From UBA8904 sp035448625 (lineage in GTDB: Bacteria; Desulfobacterota; Syntrophia; Syntrophales; Smithellaceae): a stretch of DNA of 13,152 nt. Positions 1-7,020 of this stretch are shown here, piece by piece. Below the pieces are notes generated by a model, which was not told the origin of the DNA, ran no database searches, and worked only from the letters and a program-made list of their open reading frames with translations. The stretch is from the NCBI GenBank assembly GCA_035448625.1, contig DAOTJI010000075.1, positions 1 to 13,152 of the forward strand, given 5' to 3'. The position numbers and the translations under genes were made by a program. The number at the start of each line of letters is the position of its first letter. The stretch's first letter is position 1.

Positions 1-53
1 ACCCTGGACATCCACCGCGTCAGGATGGCGCTCTCCCCCTGAGCTACTTGCCT
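1..53 (-). tRNA. tRNA-Val (anticodon GAC), 3' part cut off by the window edge
   Basis: Read on the minus strand from 53 to 1, the sequence folds as the 5' two thirds of a tRNA. There is a 7-nt acceptor strand (AGGCAAG), then T8-A9, and a D stem GCTC/GAGC around a G-rich D loop. The anticodon stem CCATC/GGTGG closes the loop CTGACGC, which puts anticodon GAC (valine, codons GUC and GUU) at positions 34-36. A 5-nt variable region and the first strand of the T stem (CAGGG) follow, and then the window ends. About 22 nt (T loop, T-stem 3' strand, acceptor 3' strand) are missing, so the acceptor pairing cannot be tested. It lies 60 nt downstream of pgsA on the same strand. Confidence 0.92.
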
Positions 54-75
54 ATCTTCAACTTTAGCGCATGGT

Positions 76-104
76 GACCTAGCAGCAAAACGCTTTCGTG
101 TCAA
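76..104 (-). promoter_or_regulatory. Candidate promoter for the tRNA-Val gene
   Basis: A perfect -35 hexamer TTGACA (99-104) lies just past the pgsA stop on the minus strand. A 17-nt spacer leads to TAGGTC (76-81), a poor -10 match. A start here would leave a leader of roughly 15-20 nt before the tRNA 5' end at 53. The -35 is convincing and the -10 is not, so the tRNA may also be read through from pgsA. Confidence 0.35.
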
Positions 105-113
105 GAAAATATC

Positions 114-671
114 TTACTTTTTCGCCTGTTCGGGTGCGGATTTATTCAGTATCCGTATCCCCCGCAAAATATAAACGACGCCGGAGCCAAAGGTGAACAA
201 AGCCGTAGCCCAGAAAAGTATGGCAACCCAGAAGTCTCCGAAATTCTGGGGGAGCGCCTTGTTCAGCAGCGCGAAAAAAATAGTGGCCACCTGGAAAGCG
301 GTGGTTATCTTGCCGATAATCGCCGGTTTTATCTCGTAAGCAATCGACATCAGTGAGAATATGGCGATGCCCAGCAAGATAATGAAGTCCCGGCTGATGA
401 CCACCACCGCCAGCCAGGCCGGAATGAGGCCGATGATGGCCAGCATGACAAAACTGGTGACGAGCAGAAGTTTATCGGCAATGGGGTCCAGGTATGAGCC
501 CAGAACCGTCTGGCATTGCAAAAGCCTCGCCAGCGTTCCGTCCAGAGCGTCCGTCAAACCGGCGATGATGAACGTGATCAATGCCCGGTCATATTCCGCC
601 TGCATCAGAAAGATGACGAATACCGGCACCAGAATGATCCGCAAAAGTGATAGAAAATTGGGGATATTCAT
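114..671 (-). CDS. pgsA: CDP-diacylglycerol--glycerol-3-phosphate 3-phosphatidyltransferase (phosphatidylglycerophosphate synthase)
   Basis: This integral membrane enzyme joins CDP-diacylglycerol and glycerol 3-phosphate to give phosphatidylglycerophosphate, the committed step to phosphatidylglycerol and cardiolipin. The 185-residue protein has the usual PgsA length. It carries the full CDP-alcohol phosphatidyltransferase signature DGx2ARx8Gx3Dx3D at residues 44-66 (D44, G45, A48, R49, G58, D62, D66), preceded by D41. The N-terminus (MNIPNFLSLLRI) is typical of PgsA. Several hydrophobic segments follow, around residues 8-22, 30-40, 68-80, 84-110, 120-137 and 147-170. The ATG lies 21 nt after the FecR-protein stop, suggesting one transcript with the upstream genes, although the Shine-Dalgarno is weak. 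A phosphatidylserine synthase is unlikely given the N-terminus and length. Confidence 0.95.
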   Translation of the reverse strand: MNIPNFLSLLRIILVPVFVIFLMQAEYDRALITFIIAGLTDALDGTLARLLQCQTVLGSYLDPIADKLLLVTSFVMLAIIGLIPAWLAVVVISRDFIILLGIAIFSLMSIAYEIKPAIIGKITTAFQVATIFFALLNKALPQNFGDFWVAILFWATALFTFGSGVVYILRGIRILNKSAPEQAKK

Positions 672-692
672 CTACACGTTCCGTGGCGGATG

Positions 693-1460
693 TTATTGAC
701 CGTATTGTTTGTCTCTCTCTTTGTTCCACTTCACCCAGTCGTCCATATCCTCCGCTTCCGTAAAATCCCTGGGCTTCTGGGCCCGGCCATCCGCCGTGAT
801 CTGAATCTGCTGCATGGACCGGACGATATACACCCATTGCTCCATGGAGACGGGCTTCGGTCCTTCTATCACCGTCGGCCCGGCAACCGGTTTGGGAGGC
901 CCCAGGGCAACCGGCTGCTGGGACTGCGTTCGGGAAACGCCCGCAACGTTGACTTCACCGTCGTAAACCTTGACCACGGCAGACTGGTCTGTTTCGACAT
1001 CCATACGGTAAACGGTGCCGCGAACGCCGGCTACGGCATTCTGGCAGGAGATTTCAAACCGGTCGCCTCCGCCCACCAAGGACTTGCGCACGTTTGACCA
1101 GATTTTCCCGAGCGTGACGGAAATACCGACCGAACGGCTCCCTCGGGCGCCGATGTCGGCCTGAATCAGTTTGAATTTTGTCTTCTGGGCAAAACGGACG
1201 ACACTCCTGTCGGGTAAAACCATCTCCACCAGACCGTCCGGGCCCGTAGCGATTTCACACCCGGGCAGGATGAAATCATAGGTTTTGAGGTAGGCCGCCT
1301 CTGTCTGTCCCGGGCAGACCATGGAGACCTTTCCCTGCAAAGAGGTGATCTGCGCCCGTCCTTTTGTCATTTTGACGGCAACCGGCTGCTGGGCCTGCGC
1401 GGCGGCGCCGAGCAACAGCAACGAAAGCAGGGCCACGATGATTTTCGTCCTTTTCTTCAT
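693..1460 (-). CDS. Secreted FecR-domain protein
   Basis: The 255-residue protein starts with a clear signal peptide: a basic MKKRTK, a hydrophobic stretch to about residue 20, and a likely cleavage after AQA near residue 23. Residues about 36-175 match a FecR domain: a TSLQGKV opening, a GDxL-like turn (PGCEIATGPDG), the phrase LPDRSVVRF, the run LGKIWSNV, and the NAVAGVRGTVYRMD core at 141-154 followed by VKVYDGEV. The remaining 80 residues include a proline-rich stretch and a charged, acidic C-terminus. Classic FecR proteins relay iron-siderophore signals to a sigma factor, but no sigma factor or TonB receptor is present, so a structural or ligand-binding envelope role is more likely (inference). 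I chose the ATG at 1460 because AAGGAG lies just upstream; an in-frame TTG at 1478 would overlap that site. The gene sits between a lipoprotein gene and pgsA. Confidence 0.85.
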   Translation of the reverse strand: MKKRTKIIVALLSLLLLGAAAQAQQPVAVKMTKGRAQITSLQGKVSMVCPGQTEAAYLKTYDFILPGCEIATGPDGLVEMVLPDRSVVRFAQKTKFKLIQADIGARGSRSVGISVTLGKIWSNVRKSLVGGGDRFEISCQNAVAGVRGTVYRMDVETDQSAVVKVYDGEVNVAGVSRTQSQQPVALGPPKPVAGPTVIEGPKPVSMEQWVYIVRSMQQIQITADGRAQKPRDFTEAEDMDDWVKWNKERDKQYGQ

Positions 1461-1466
1461 TCTTTT

Positions 1467-1472
1467 CTCCTT
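1467..1472 (-). promoter_or_regulatory. Shine-Dalgarno of the FecR-domain protein gene
   Basis: The minus strand reads AAGGAG here, six bases before the ATG at 1458-1460. This selects that ATG over the in-frame TTG at 1476-1478, which has no comparable site. Confidence 0.7.
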
Positions 1473-1515
1473 TTTCAAAACCGGATCCTGTTTTTTATTC
1501 CAATGCGGCGGCGGA

Positions 1516-2112
1516 TTATCCGCTCAATTTAGGTCCGTAAGGCAGGGATTCCATCACCTTGCCCACCACCTCTTCCATCACCGCTTCCAGATCTCCCAGA
1601 GCCTTCAGATCCAGCGTTTTGCTTCTGAGATCAAAGCTTCTGCCGGTTGCTTTGCCCTGGGCGTTCCACAGGATCTCGCCGGTCGACGTGCTTAGCAATT
1701 CGCAACGGACCGACACGGTGACCGGCGTGTAAAATAATTTTTTGGACATTTTGCTCTCCACCAGGCTGCAGTACATGGCGGCGTCCGCTCCGAGCATTTC
1801 CCGCACGACCCCGGGAGAAATTTCAGTTTTTCCGGTTCCGTTCGCATTCGCCAGAGAAGCCAGCCGGCTGTCGATGAGCTCGATGTCCACCTGGGGGTAG
1901 CCTTTGAAACGGAGTTCCTCGGATAATTTGTGCCGGAGTATTTTCGACACTCTGGCGTCCCCGGTTGGATTCTCCACCGGCAACAGGGCAACACGGCCCA
2001 CCGCCTTTGCAGCGGCTTCGTTTTTCAGCACATCGGTGCCGCGCGACGAACAGGCGCAAAGGCATGCGGCAAGCACAGCGATCAGAGCAAAACAAATCGG
2101 GCGGATTTTCAT
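1516..2112 (-). CDS. Putative outer-envelope lipoprotein, GNA1162/DUF799-like
   Basis: The 198-residue product has a type II signal peptide (MKIRPICFALIAVLA) ending in the lipobox LCAC, with C21 as the acylated cysteine. The mature part opens with a VGRVALLPVENPTGD strand, then a helix with a SEEL core. An LGADAAMYCSL segment follows, then a strand pair ending in LLSTSTGEILWNAQGKATG. This order resembles the GNA1162 (DUF799) lipoproteins and more distantly the LpoB/CsgG-type fold. The assignment rests on remembered family pattern, and the function is unknown. I chose the ATG at 2112, preceded by AGAGGTG, over an in-frame ATG at 2124 with no visible site. The stop codon sits in the loop of a small perfect hairpin (1511-1523). 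The FecR-protein gene follows 55 nt downstream. Confidence 0.75.
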   Translation of the reverse strand: MKIRPICFALIAVLAACLCACSSRGTDVLKNEAAAKAVGRVALLPVENPTGDARVSKILRHKLSEELRFKGYPQVDIELIDSRLASLANANGTGKTEISPGVVREMLGADAAMYCSLVESKMSKKLFYTPVTVSVRCELLSTSTGEILWNAQGKATGRSFDLRSKTLDLKALGDLEAVMEEVVGKVMESLPYGPKLSG

Positions 2113-2320
2113 GGCACCTCTCATTTTTCAATCCGGCTGCAATGCATTTGCCGCCGACGCCGGAAAAGCTGGCGGCGCTGCAAAACTTCGCTTCCCCGGG
2201 CTGAAGGCTCTTCCCTGACGCAAGGAAATCCCTTTCATTTTCATACGGGATTAGCATAGTGACGACAACTCTTCAAGCAATATGTAAACCGCGGCGGCCA
2301 AGGCATGAGGACCGTCATGT
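2113..2320. other. Intergenic leader between rsmI and the lipoprotein gene
   Basis: No gene is visible in these 208 bases. On the minus strand the right-hand part holds a weak promoter candidate (2253-2280). The left-hand part holds a GC-rich inverted repeat, GCCGCC (2150-2155) with GGCGGC (2171-2176), around a 15-nt loop, which would fall in the 5' leader of the lipoprotein mRNA. A small CATGA/TCATG hairpin lies just after the rsmI stop but has no U-run. I see no convincing rsmI terminator. Confidence 0.5.
2253..2280 (-). promoter_or_regulatory. Weak candidate promoter for the lipoprotein - FecR - pgsA genes
   Basis: The minus strand reads TTGCTT (2275-2280), a 16-nt spacer, then TATGCT (2253-2258). 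Both hexamers are partial matches to sigma70 consensus. It would leave a leader of about 135 nt before the ATG at 2112. Proposed mainly because the 208-nt gap suggests separate transcription from rsmI. Confidence 0.3.
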
Positions 2321-3163
2321 TTAGCAAATCCGGATCGCCGCATCGTATATTTTCTTTCGGGGCATTCGGGTCTGACTTGCCAGCTGGGCTATGGCATCCC
2401 GCAGGGAGATGCCTTGCTCCGAACGGATTTTGAGAAGCCGCTCTTTGATCTCCTCCTCCGAAAGAATTTCAGCCTCGCGGGCGGCGCCTTGAATCATCAC
2501 CGTAAATTCCCCCTTGAACCCCGAGGCGGGCCATCGGGATAACAAATCGGAAATCTTACCCTCTCTGATTTCTTCAAACACTTTGGTCAGCTCCCGCGCC
2601 GCCACGACCTGCCGGTCGCCCAGAATGTCGAGGGCATCCTCCAGCGTTTCGCGAATTCTGGCCGGGGACTCATAAAAAACAATGGAGCATTCTTCCCGGC
2701 GGACGGATTCCAGAAAGCGGCGGCGCCGGTTGGACCGCGAAGGCAGAAAGCCGCAGAACAAAAAGGGCTCGGCGTGAAAGCCGCAAACCGAAAGAGCGGC
2801 GGGCAGGGCGCAGGCGCCCGGAACGGGAACCACCCGGATGCCGTGATCGCGGACCGCGCGAACGAGATGCTGACCGGGATCGGATACGCAGGGCGTTCCG
2901 GCGTCCGAGACGTAGGCGACGCTTTTTCCGTTTCGGAGCTTGGATAAAATCTCACCGCTTCGCTCCTTCTCGTTGTGCTCGTGCAGACTGATGAGCGGCG
3001 TTTTGATCCCGTGCGCGGAAAGCAGAATTTTGGAGCGGCGCGTGTCCTCCGCGGCAATCCAATCCACTTCCCGGAGCACGCGAAGCGCCCGAAGGGTAAT
3101 GTCCTCCAGATTGCCGATCGGCGTGGCCACCATATACAGAATCCCCTGCGCTTCTTTGTCCAT
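2321..3163 (-). CDS. rsmI: 16S rRNA (cytidine1402-2'-O)-methyltransferase
   Basis: RsmI methylates the 2'-OH of C1402 in the decoding centre of 16S rRNA using S-adenosylmethionine, which tunes P-site decoding. The 280-residue protein has the usual length and the tetrapyrrole-methylase-like fold markers in order. These are VATPIGNL (12-19), AEDTR (38-42), the HEHNE segment (61-65), SDAGTP (86-91), PVPGACA (113-119), FYESP (163-167), RELTK (190-194) and GEFT (218-221). A C-terminal helical domain follows. An AAGGA site lies 7 nt before the ATG. The gene is divergent from the UDP-xylose pair. In many related genomes rsmI follows yraN directly; here the two plus-strand genes lie between them. Confidence 0.96.
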   Translation of the reverse strand: MDKEAQGILYMVATPIGNLEDITLRALRVLREVDWIAAEDTRRSKILLSAHGIKTPLISLHEHNEKERSGEILSKLRNGKSVAYVSDAGTPCVSDPGQHLVRAVRDHGIRVVPVPGACALPAALSVCGFHAEPFLFCGFLPSRSNRRRRFLESVRREECSIVFYESPARIRETLEDALDILGDRQVVAARELTKVFEEIREGKISDLLSRWPASGFKGEFTVMIQGAAREAEILSEEEIKERLLKIRSEQGISLRDAIAQLASQTRMPRKKIYDAAIRIC

Positions 3164-3190
3164 TGAGCCGTCCTTCAGGCCTTTTTTGTG

Positions 3191-3219
3191 TTGACATCCT
3201 TGGCCTTCGGCTTTATTAG
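3191..3219 (+). promoter_or_regulatory. Sigma70-type promoter for uxs-ugd
   Basis: In the divergent spacer the plus strand has a perfect -35, TTGACA (3191-3196), a 17-nt spacer and TATTAG (3214-3219), four of six matches to the -10 consensus. Transcription would start near 3226, giving a leader of about 39 nt. I see no equally good promoter toward rsmI. Confidence 0.6.
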
Positions 3220-3264
3220 CAGAGACGAAAATAAAATACTACCGGGAAGAACAACAAACCAGAC

Positions 3265-4206
3265 ATGAAAAGAATCCTGATTACCGGCGGAGCGGGTTTT
3301 TTGGGCTCCCATCTGTGCGAGCGGCTTCTGACCGAGGGCCATGACGTGATCTGCCTGGACAATTTTTTTACCGGCAGCAAAAACAACATCGCGCACCTGC
3401 TGGGGCAGGCACATTTCGAGCTGATCCGGCACGACATCATCAACCCCATCTATCTGGAGGTCGACGAAATCTACAATCTCGCCTGCCCGGCTTCGCCCGT
3501 TCATTACCAGTACAACCCCATCAAGACCATCAAAACGAACGTCATGGGGGCCATCAACGTTCTGGGCATCGCCAAACGGACCCGGGCGAAAATTCTCCAG
3601 GCGTCCACTTCGGAAGTCTACGGCGATCCGGATGTCCACCCGCAGCCGGAAGCCTACTGGGGCCGCGTCAATCCCATCGGCATCCGCAGCTGCTACGACG
3701 AGGGAAAGAGGGCCGCGGAATGTCTGATGATGGACTACCGGCGGCAAAACGCCGTCCGTACGAAAATCGCCCGCATCTTCAACACCTACGGACCGCGGAT
3801 GGCCGTCAACGACGGACGCGTCGTCAGCAACTTCATCCTTCAGGCCCTGCAGAACCGGGACATCACCGTCTACGGCGACGGAAGCCACACGCGCTCCTTC
3901 TGCTATTCAAGCGATCTGATCGACGGACTGATCCGGCTGATGAACGCTCCGGACGATTTCTACGGTCCGGTGAACCTCGGCAACCCCGGGGAATTCACCA
4001 TCCTGGAACTGGCACGCCGGGTGATCGATCTGACGGGCAGCCGATCGAAGATCGTTTTTGAGCCGCTGCCGTCCGATGACCCTTCGCAGCGCAAACCCGA
4101 TATCACGCTGGCGCGGGAAAAACTGGACTGGGAGCCCTCCGTTTCACTCGAGCAGGGCCTTACCGCCACCATCTCGTATTTCAGGGAGATTCTGAAAACT
4201 TCATAA
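3265..4206 (+). CDS. uxs: UDP-glucuronate decarboxylase (UDP-xylose synthase)
   Basis: This NAD-dependent short-chain dehydrogenase/reductase converts UDP-glucuronate to UDP-xylose and CO2 through a 4-keto intermediate, with the cofactor recycled. The 313 residues cover the whole catalytic domain. The Rossmann motif GGAGFLG is at 8-14, and D32 closes the second strand. ASTSEVYGDP is at 113-122 with catalytic S116/E117, and the YxxxK pair is Y144/K148 in the run RSCYDEGKR. The phrase HPQPEAYWGRVNPIG (125-139) is diagnostic for UXS against UDP-glucose epimerases and dTDP-glucose dehydratases. There is no N-terminal membrane anchor as in animal UXS1, so it should be cytosolic. The ribosome-binding site is weak. 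It heads a two-gene operon with ugd, which makes its substrate. Confidence 0.95.
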   Translation: MKRILITGGAGFLGSHLCERLLTEGHDVICLDNFFTGSKNNIAHLLGQAHFELIRHDIINPIYLEVDEIYNLACPASPVHYQYNPIKTIKTNVMGAINVLGIAKRTRAKILQASTSEVYGDPDVHPQPEAYWGRVNPIGIRSCYDEGKRAAECLMMDYRRQNAVRTKIARIFNTYGPRMAVNDGRVVSNFILQALQNRDITVYGDGSHTRSFCYSSDLIDGLIRLMNAPDDFYGPVNLGNPGEFTILELARRVIDLTGSRSKIVFEPLPSDDPSQRKPDITLAREKLDWEPSVSLEQGLTATISYFREILKTS

Positions 4207-4227
4207 CGGCAAAAGGAAAATGACGAC

Positions 4228-5604
4228 ATGAAATTCAAAAAGAAAATTCTCGGCATCGGCGCCGGCTACGTCGGTGGCCCGTCGATGGTAATGATCGCCT
4301 CCAAATGTCCGGACTACCGGGTGACCGTCGTTGACGTCAACCCCGAACGCATTGCGGCCTGGAACTCGGATCGGCTTCCCGTCTACGAGCCGGGCCTGGA
4401 CGCCATCGTTAAAAAAACACGCGGCCGGAATCTTTTCTTCTCCACGGATGTCGAGGCGCAAATTCAGGATAACGACATCATTTTCGTTTGCGTCAACACG
4501 CCCACCAAAACCTTCGGCGCGGGCGCCGGCATGGCCGCCGACCTGCAGTACTGGGAAAAAACCGCCCGGCAGATTCTCGAAAACGCGAAATCCCCGAAGA
4601 TCGTGATTGAAAAAAGCACGCTGCCGATCAAGACGGCGCAGGCCATGGAGCGGATTCTGTCGTCGGGAAACAAAAAAATAACCTTTGACGTCCTTTCCAA
4701 CCCGGAATTCATGGCGGAAGGGACCGCCGTCAGCGATTTGGAAAACCCCGACCGGGTTCTGATCGGCTCGCGCGAAACCAAAAGCGGATTGGCCGCCCGA
4801 GCCCAGCTTGTGGAAATCTACACCCGGTGGCTGCCGCGCGAAAAGATCATCACCTCAAATATCTGGAGCGCCGAACTTTCCAAGCTGGTGGCCAACGCCT
4901 TTCTTGCACAGCGGGTATCCTCCATCAACTCCATCTCGGCGCTTTGCGAAAAGGCTGACGCAGACGTCTCCGAGGTCGCTCACGCCGTGGGCACGGACAG
5001 CCGCATCGGCTCCAAATTCCTCAAAGCGGGCATCGGCTTCGGCGGCTCCTGCTTCAAGAAAGACATCCTGAACCTGGTTTACCTGTGCCGTTTTTACGGG
5101 CTTCCGGAAGTGGCCTCCTACTGGGAAAGCGTTGTCAGGATCAACGAGTATCAGCAGGACCGTTTCATCGCCAACATTCTGCAGTCCATGTTCAACACGC
5201 TGGCCGGAAAAAAAATCTGCGTTCTTGGATTTGCCTTCAAGGCCGACACCGGAGACACGCGGGAAAGCCCGGCCATTTCCATCACCCGGAAACTGCTGGC
5301 GGAGCGGGCCGAAGTGGTCATTACCGATCCCCAAGCGCTCGCCAACGCCGCCGTCGATCTGGCGCAGGAAAAGGGAAACATCCGCTATGTCGAAGACCCC
5401 TACGAGGCAGCGCGGGGCTGCCACGCGCTGGCCGTCATGACGGACTGGGAAGAATACCGGAAGCTGGATTACCGGAAGATCTACAAATCGATGGTCAAAC
5501 CCGCCTTCCTGTTCGACGGCCGCAACATCGTCGATCGCCGGAAGTGCTTTGAAATCGGTTTCAACGTGTTTTCCATCGGGAAACCGGCACTCACCCGCTA
5601 TTAG
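4228..5604 (+). CDS. ugd: UDP-glucose 6-dehydrogenase, eukaryotic-type
   Basis: The enzyme oxidises UDP-glucose twice with NAD+ to UDP-glucuronate, the substrate of the neighbouring UXS. The 458 residues show the N-terminal NAD domain with GAGYVGG (11-17), VNTPTKT (89-95), EKST (128-131) and NPEFMAEGTA (158-167, E164). The dimer helix follows, with SAELSKL (K219) and FLAQRVSSINSISALCE. The catalytic loop GFGGSCFKKD has C275 and D279, and the UDP-binding C-terminal domain has GFAFKADTGDTRES and KPAFLFDGRN. Residue numbers run one behind those recalled for human UGDH (Cys276, Lys220, Asp280). Phrases such as AAWNSD, RNLFFSTDVE and GLPEVA are typical of animal and plant enzymes. The C-terminal domain lacks part of the eukaryotic insertion and tail. 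It starts 21 nt after uxs, with AAGGA ten bases before the ATG. Confidence 0.95.
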   Translation: MKFKKKILGIGAGYVGGPSMVMIASKCPDYRVTVVDVNPERIAAWNSDRLPVYEPGLDAIVKKTRGRNLFFSTDVEAQIQDNDIIFVCVNTPTKTFGAGAGMAADLQYWEKTARQILENAKSPKIVIEKSTLPIKTAQAMERILSSGNKKITFDVLSNPEFMAEGTAVSDLENPDRVLIGSRETKSGLAARAQLVEIYTRWLPREKIITSNIWSAELSKLVANAFLAQRVSSINSISALCEKADADVSEVAHAVGTDSRIGSKFLKAGIGFGGSCFKKDILNLVYLCRFYGLPEVASYWESVVRINEYQQDRFIANILQSMFNTLAGKKICVLGFAFKADTGDTRESPAISITRKLLAERAEVVITDPQALANAAVDLAQEKGNIRYVEDPYEAARGCHALAVMTDWEEYRKLDYRKIYKSMVKPAFLFDGRNIVDRRKCFEIGFNVFSIGKPALTRY

Positions 5605-5607
5605 CAT

Positions 5608-5632
5608 CCGCCGCCCGCGGCACAGCCGGCGG
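5608..5632. terminator. Possible hairpin between convergent ugd and yraN
   Basis: CCGCCG (5608-5613) can pair with CGGCGG (5627-5632) around a 13-nt loop, exactly filling the 29-nt gap between the two stop codons. It could slow transcription from either side. There is no proper T-run after either arm, so intrinsic termination is uncertain. Confidence 0.4.
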
Positions 5633-5633
5633 T

Positions 5634-6020
5634 CTATTCCAGGGGAATGAAGTCGAAAGCGTTGCGGATCAGGCGGATGTCGTTTCCGGACGGAAGCAAC
5701 CGAATGGCCACCACATCGAAGCGGACCGCTGCGTCCGCAATATTCTTATCCCGCAGATACCACAGCGCCAGCCGGGACATTTTTTTCTGCTTGGCAACGC
5801 CGACCGCCTGTTCGGGATATCCCATCGCGCCGGATTTTCGCGTCTTGACCTCCACAAACACCAGATCGTCTTTCTCCCGGGCGACGAGGTCGATCTCCCC
5901 GATGGGACACCGGTAGTTGCATTCGACAATCCGGTAGCCCGAGCGAAGCAGATAATCGGCGGCCATCGCCTCTCCGGCTTTGCCGGTGATGATTTTTCGC
6001 CTGTCCTGCGAATCCTTCAT
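5634..6020 (-). CDS. yraN: YraN/UPF0102 family nuclease-fold protein
   Basis: This small protein of the UPF0102 family has a restriction-endonuclease-like (PD-(D/E)xK) fold and no settled function. The 128 residues are normal for the family. Conserved points are the GKAGEAMAADYL helix (13-24, E17), the strand GEIDLVAR (41-48, D44), and FVEVKTRKS (55-63), in which E57 and K59 complete the putative catalytic set. Its start codon overlaps the rnhB stop by 4 nt (ATGA), so it is probably translationally coupled to rnhB. It is the last gene of the long minus-strand block. Confidence 0.92.
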   Translation of the reverse strand: MKDSQDRRKIITGKAGEAMAADYLLRSGYRIVECNYRCPIGEIDLVAREKDDLVFVEVKTRKSGAMGYPEQAVGVAKQKKMSRLALWYLRDKNIADAAVRFDVVAIRLLPSGNDIRLIRNAFDFIPLE

Positions 6021-6640
6021 TCGGACCAGTCCAGTGCGGTCTGCGGGAGATTCCGATTTTTGAGATGAAAGGACCGGCGATGAATCTTACACATGCCGAT
6101 TTCCTGAAGAACCCGGCGGTGCCCGGCCGTGCCGTATCCTTTATTTTGAAGAAAGTTGTACTGCGGAAACTGTCGGTGATACATTTCCATGATCCGGTCC
6201 CGGGAAACCTTGGCGATGATGGACGCGGCGGCAATGGACACGCTGAGGGAATCCCCTTTGACGATGGTTTTTTGCGGCGCGTCGAAGTCGATCGGATTGA
6301 GACCGTCGATCAGGAGATAATCCGGCTTCACACGAAGATCCGTCACCGCTTCGCGCATCGCCTGAAGCGACGCCCGAAGAATATTGATCCGGTCGATGAC
6401 GTCCGCTTCCACCACTCCGATCCCTACGGCGATGGCCTCGGCGATGATGACCCGGTAGAGTTCTTCCCTTTTGGCGGCGGTCAGTTTCTTGGAATCGTTG
6501 ATGGCGGGATGGGAATATTCGGGCGGAAAGATCACGGCCGCGGCCACCACGGGGCCGGCCAGAGGCCCCCGGCCCGCTTCGTCAACGCCCGCGATGGTTT
6601 TGTAGCCTTCCACTTGTGCAAGCTTTTCGAATACATTCAT
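6017..6640 (-). CDS. rnhB: Ribonuclease HII
   Basis: RNase HII cuts the RNA strand of RNA-DNA hybrids and incises at single ribonucleotides in DNA, starting ribonucleotide excision repair in the cytoplasm. The 207-residue protein has the type 2 RNase H core: AGVDEAGRGPLAGPVV (D20, E21), NDSKKL (48-53), LLIDG (D112), KGDSLS with D130, AAASIIAKVSRD (137-148, D148), and the later NKGYGTAGHRR substrate-contacting segment. All the acidic residues expected in the active site are present. The ATG lies 18 nt after the rplS stop; no strong Shine-Dalgarno is visible, so it may rely on reinitiation from rplS. It overlaps yraN by 4 nt. Confidence 0.97.
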   Translation of the reverse strand: MNVFEKLAQVEGYKTIAGVDEAGRGPLAGPVVAAAVIFPPEYSHPAINDSKKLTAAKREELYRVIIAEAIAVGIGVVEADVIDRINILRASLQAMREAVTDLRVKPDYLLIDGLNPIDFDAPQKTIVKGDSLSVSIAAASIIAKVSRDRIMEMYHRQFPQYNFLQNKGYGTAGHRRVLQEIGMCKIHRRSFHLKNRNLPQTALDWSE

Positions 6641-6658
6641 CGAAAAACACGAAACGGT

Positions 6659-7006
6659 TTACTGGCCGGTGGCTTCTTTGATTCTTGCTTTCTTCCCCCT
6701 GAGGCTTCTCAGGTAATACAGGCGAGAGCGGCGCACGATGCCGCGCGACACCACTTCGATCCGGTCAATGACCGGTGAATGAATGGGAAAGGTTCTCTCC
6801 ACACCGACGCCGTAGGACACTTTTCGAACGGTGAAGTTCGCCCGGCTGTTGCCGCGGCGCCTGCGGATGACCACGCCCTCAAAAGCCTGAATTCTCTGCT
6901 TCTGCCCTTCGATGATCCGCACATATACCTTGACGGTGTCGCCCGTCTTGAAGGCGGGAATATCGACTCTCATCTGTTCTTTTTCAATCATTTCCAATAC
7001 ATTCAT
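6659..7006 (-). CDS. rplS: 50S ribosomal protein L19
   Basis: L19 binds 23S rRNA at the 30S-50S interface. The product is 115 residues, the standard length. It has the diagnostic run from FTVRK through SYGVGVERTFPIHSP (58-78), preceded by the basic GVVIRRRRGNSR loop (44-55), and ends in the basic RSRLYYLRSLRGKKARIKE helix. The open frame extends upstream to an ATG at 7093, but the L19 start is fixed at 7006 by family length and by GGAGG (7016-7020), nine bases upstream. It follows trmD after 91 nt, which hold no obvious terminator. Confidence 0.97.
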   Translation of the reverse strand: MNVLEMIEKEQMRVDIPAFKTGDTVKVYVRIIEGQKQRIQAFEGVVIRRRRGNSRANFTVRKVSYGVGVERTFPIHSPVIDRIEVVSRGIVRRSRLYYLRSLRGKKARIKEATGQ

Positions 7007-7015
7007 GTTATCGTT

Positions 7016-7020
7016 CCTCC
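7016..7020 (-). promoter_or_regulatory. Shine-Dalgarno deciding the rplS start
   Basis: The minus strand reads GGAGG nine bases before the ATG at 7004-7006, excluding the longer reading that begins at 7093. Confidence 0.8.

Noticed and set aside
2113..2124. Start of the lipoprotein four codons upstream at 2124
   Set aside because: There is no Shine-Dalgarno before it, whereas AGAGGTG precedes the ATG at 2112. The upstream choice adds only MRGA before the signal peptide.
5746..6234. Alternative minus-strand frame of 162 codons across the yraN-rnhB junction
   Set aside because: It overlaps two well-recognised genes in another frame and has no family features.
6630..7007. The same 11 bases (AATACATTCAT on the plus strand) at the starts of rnhB and rplS
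   Set aside because: Both proteins begin MNV followed by Phe or Leu, so the match comes from similar start codons. No longer repeat surrounds it.
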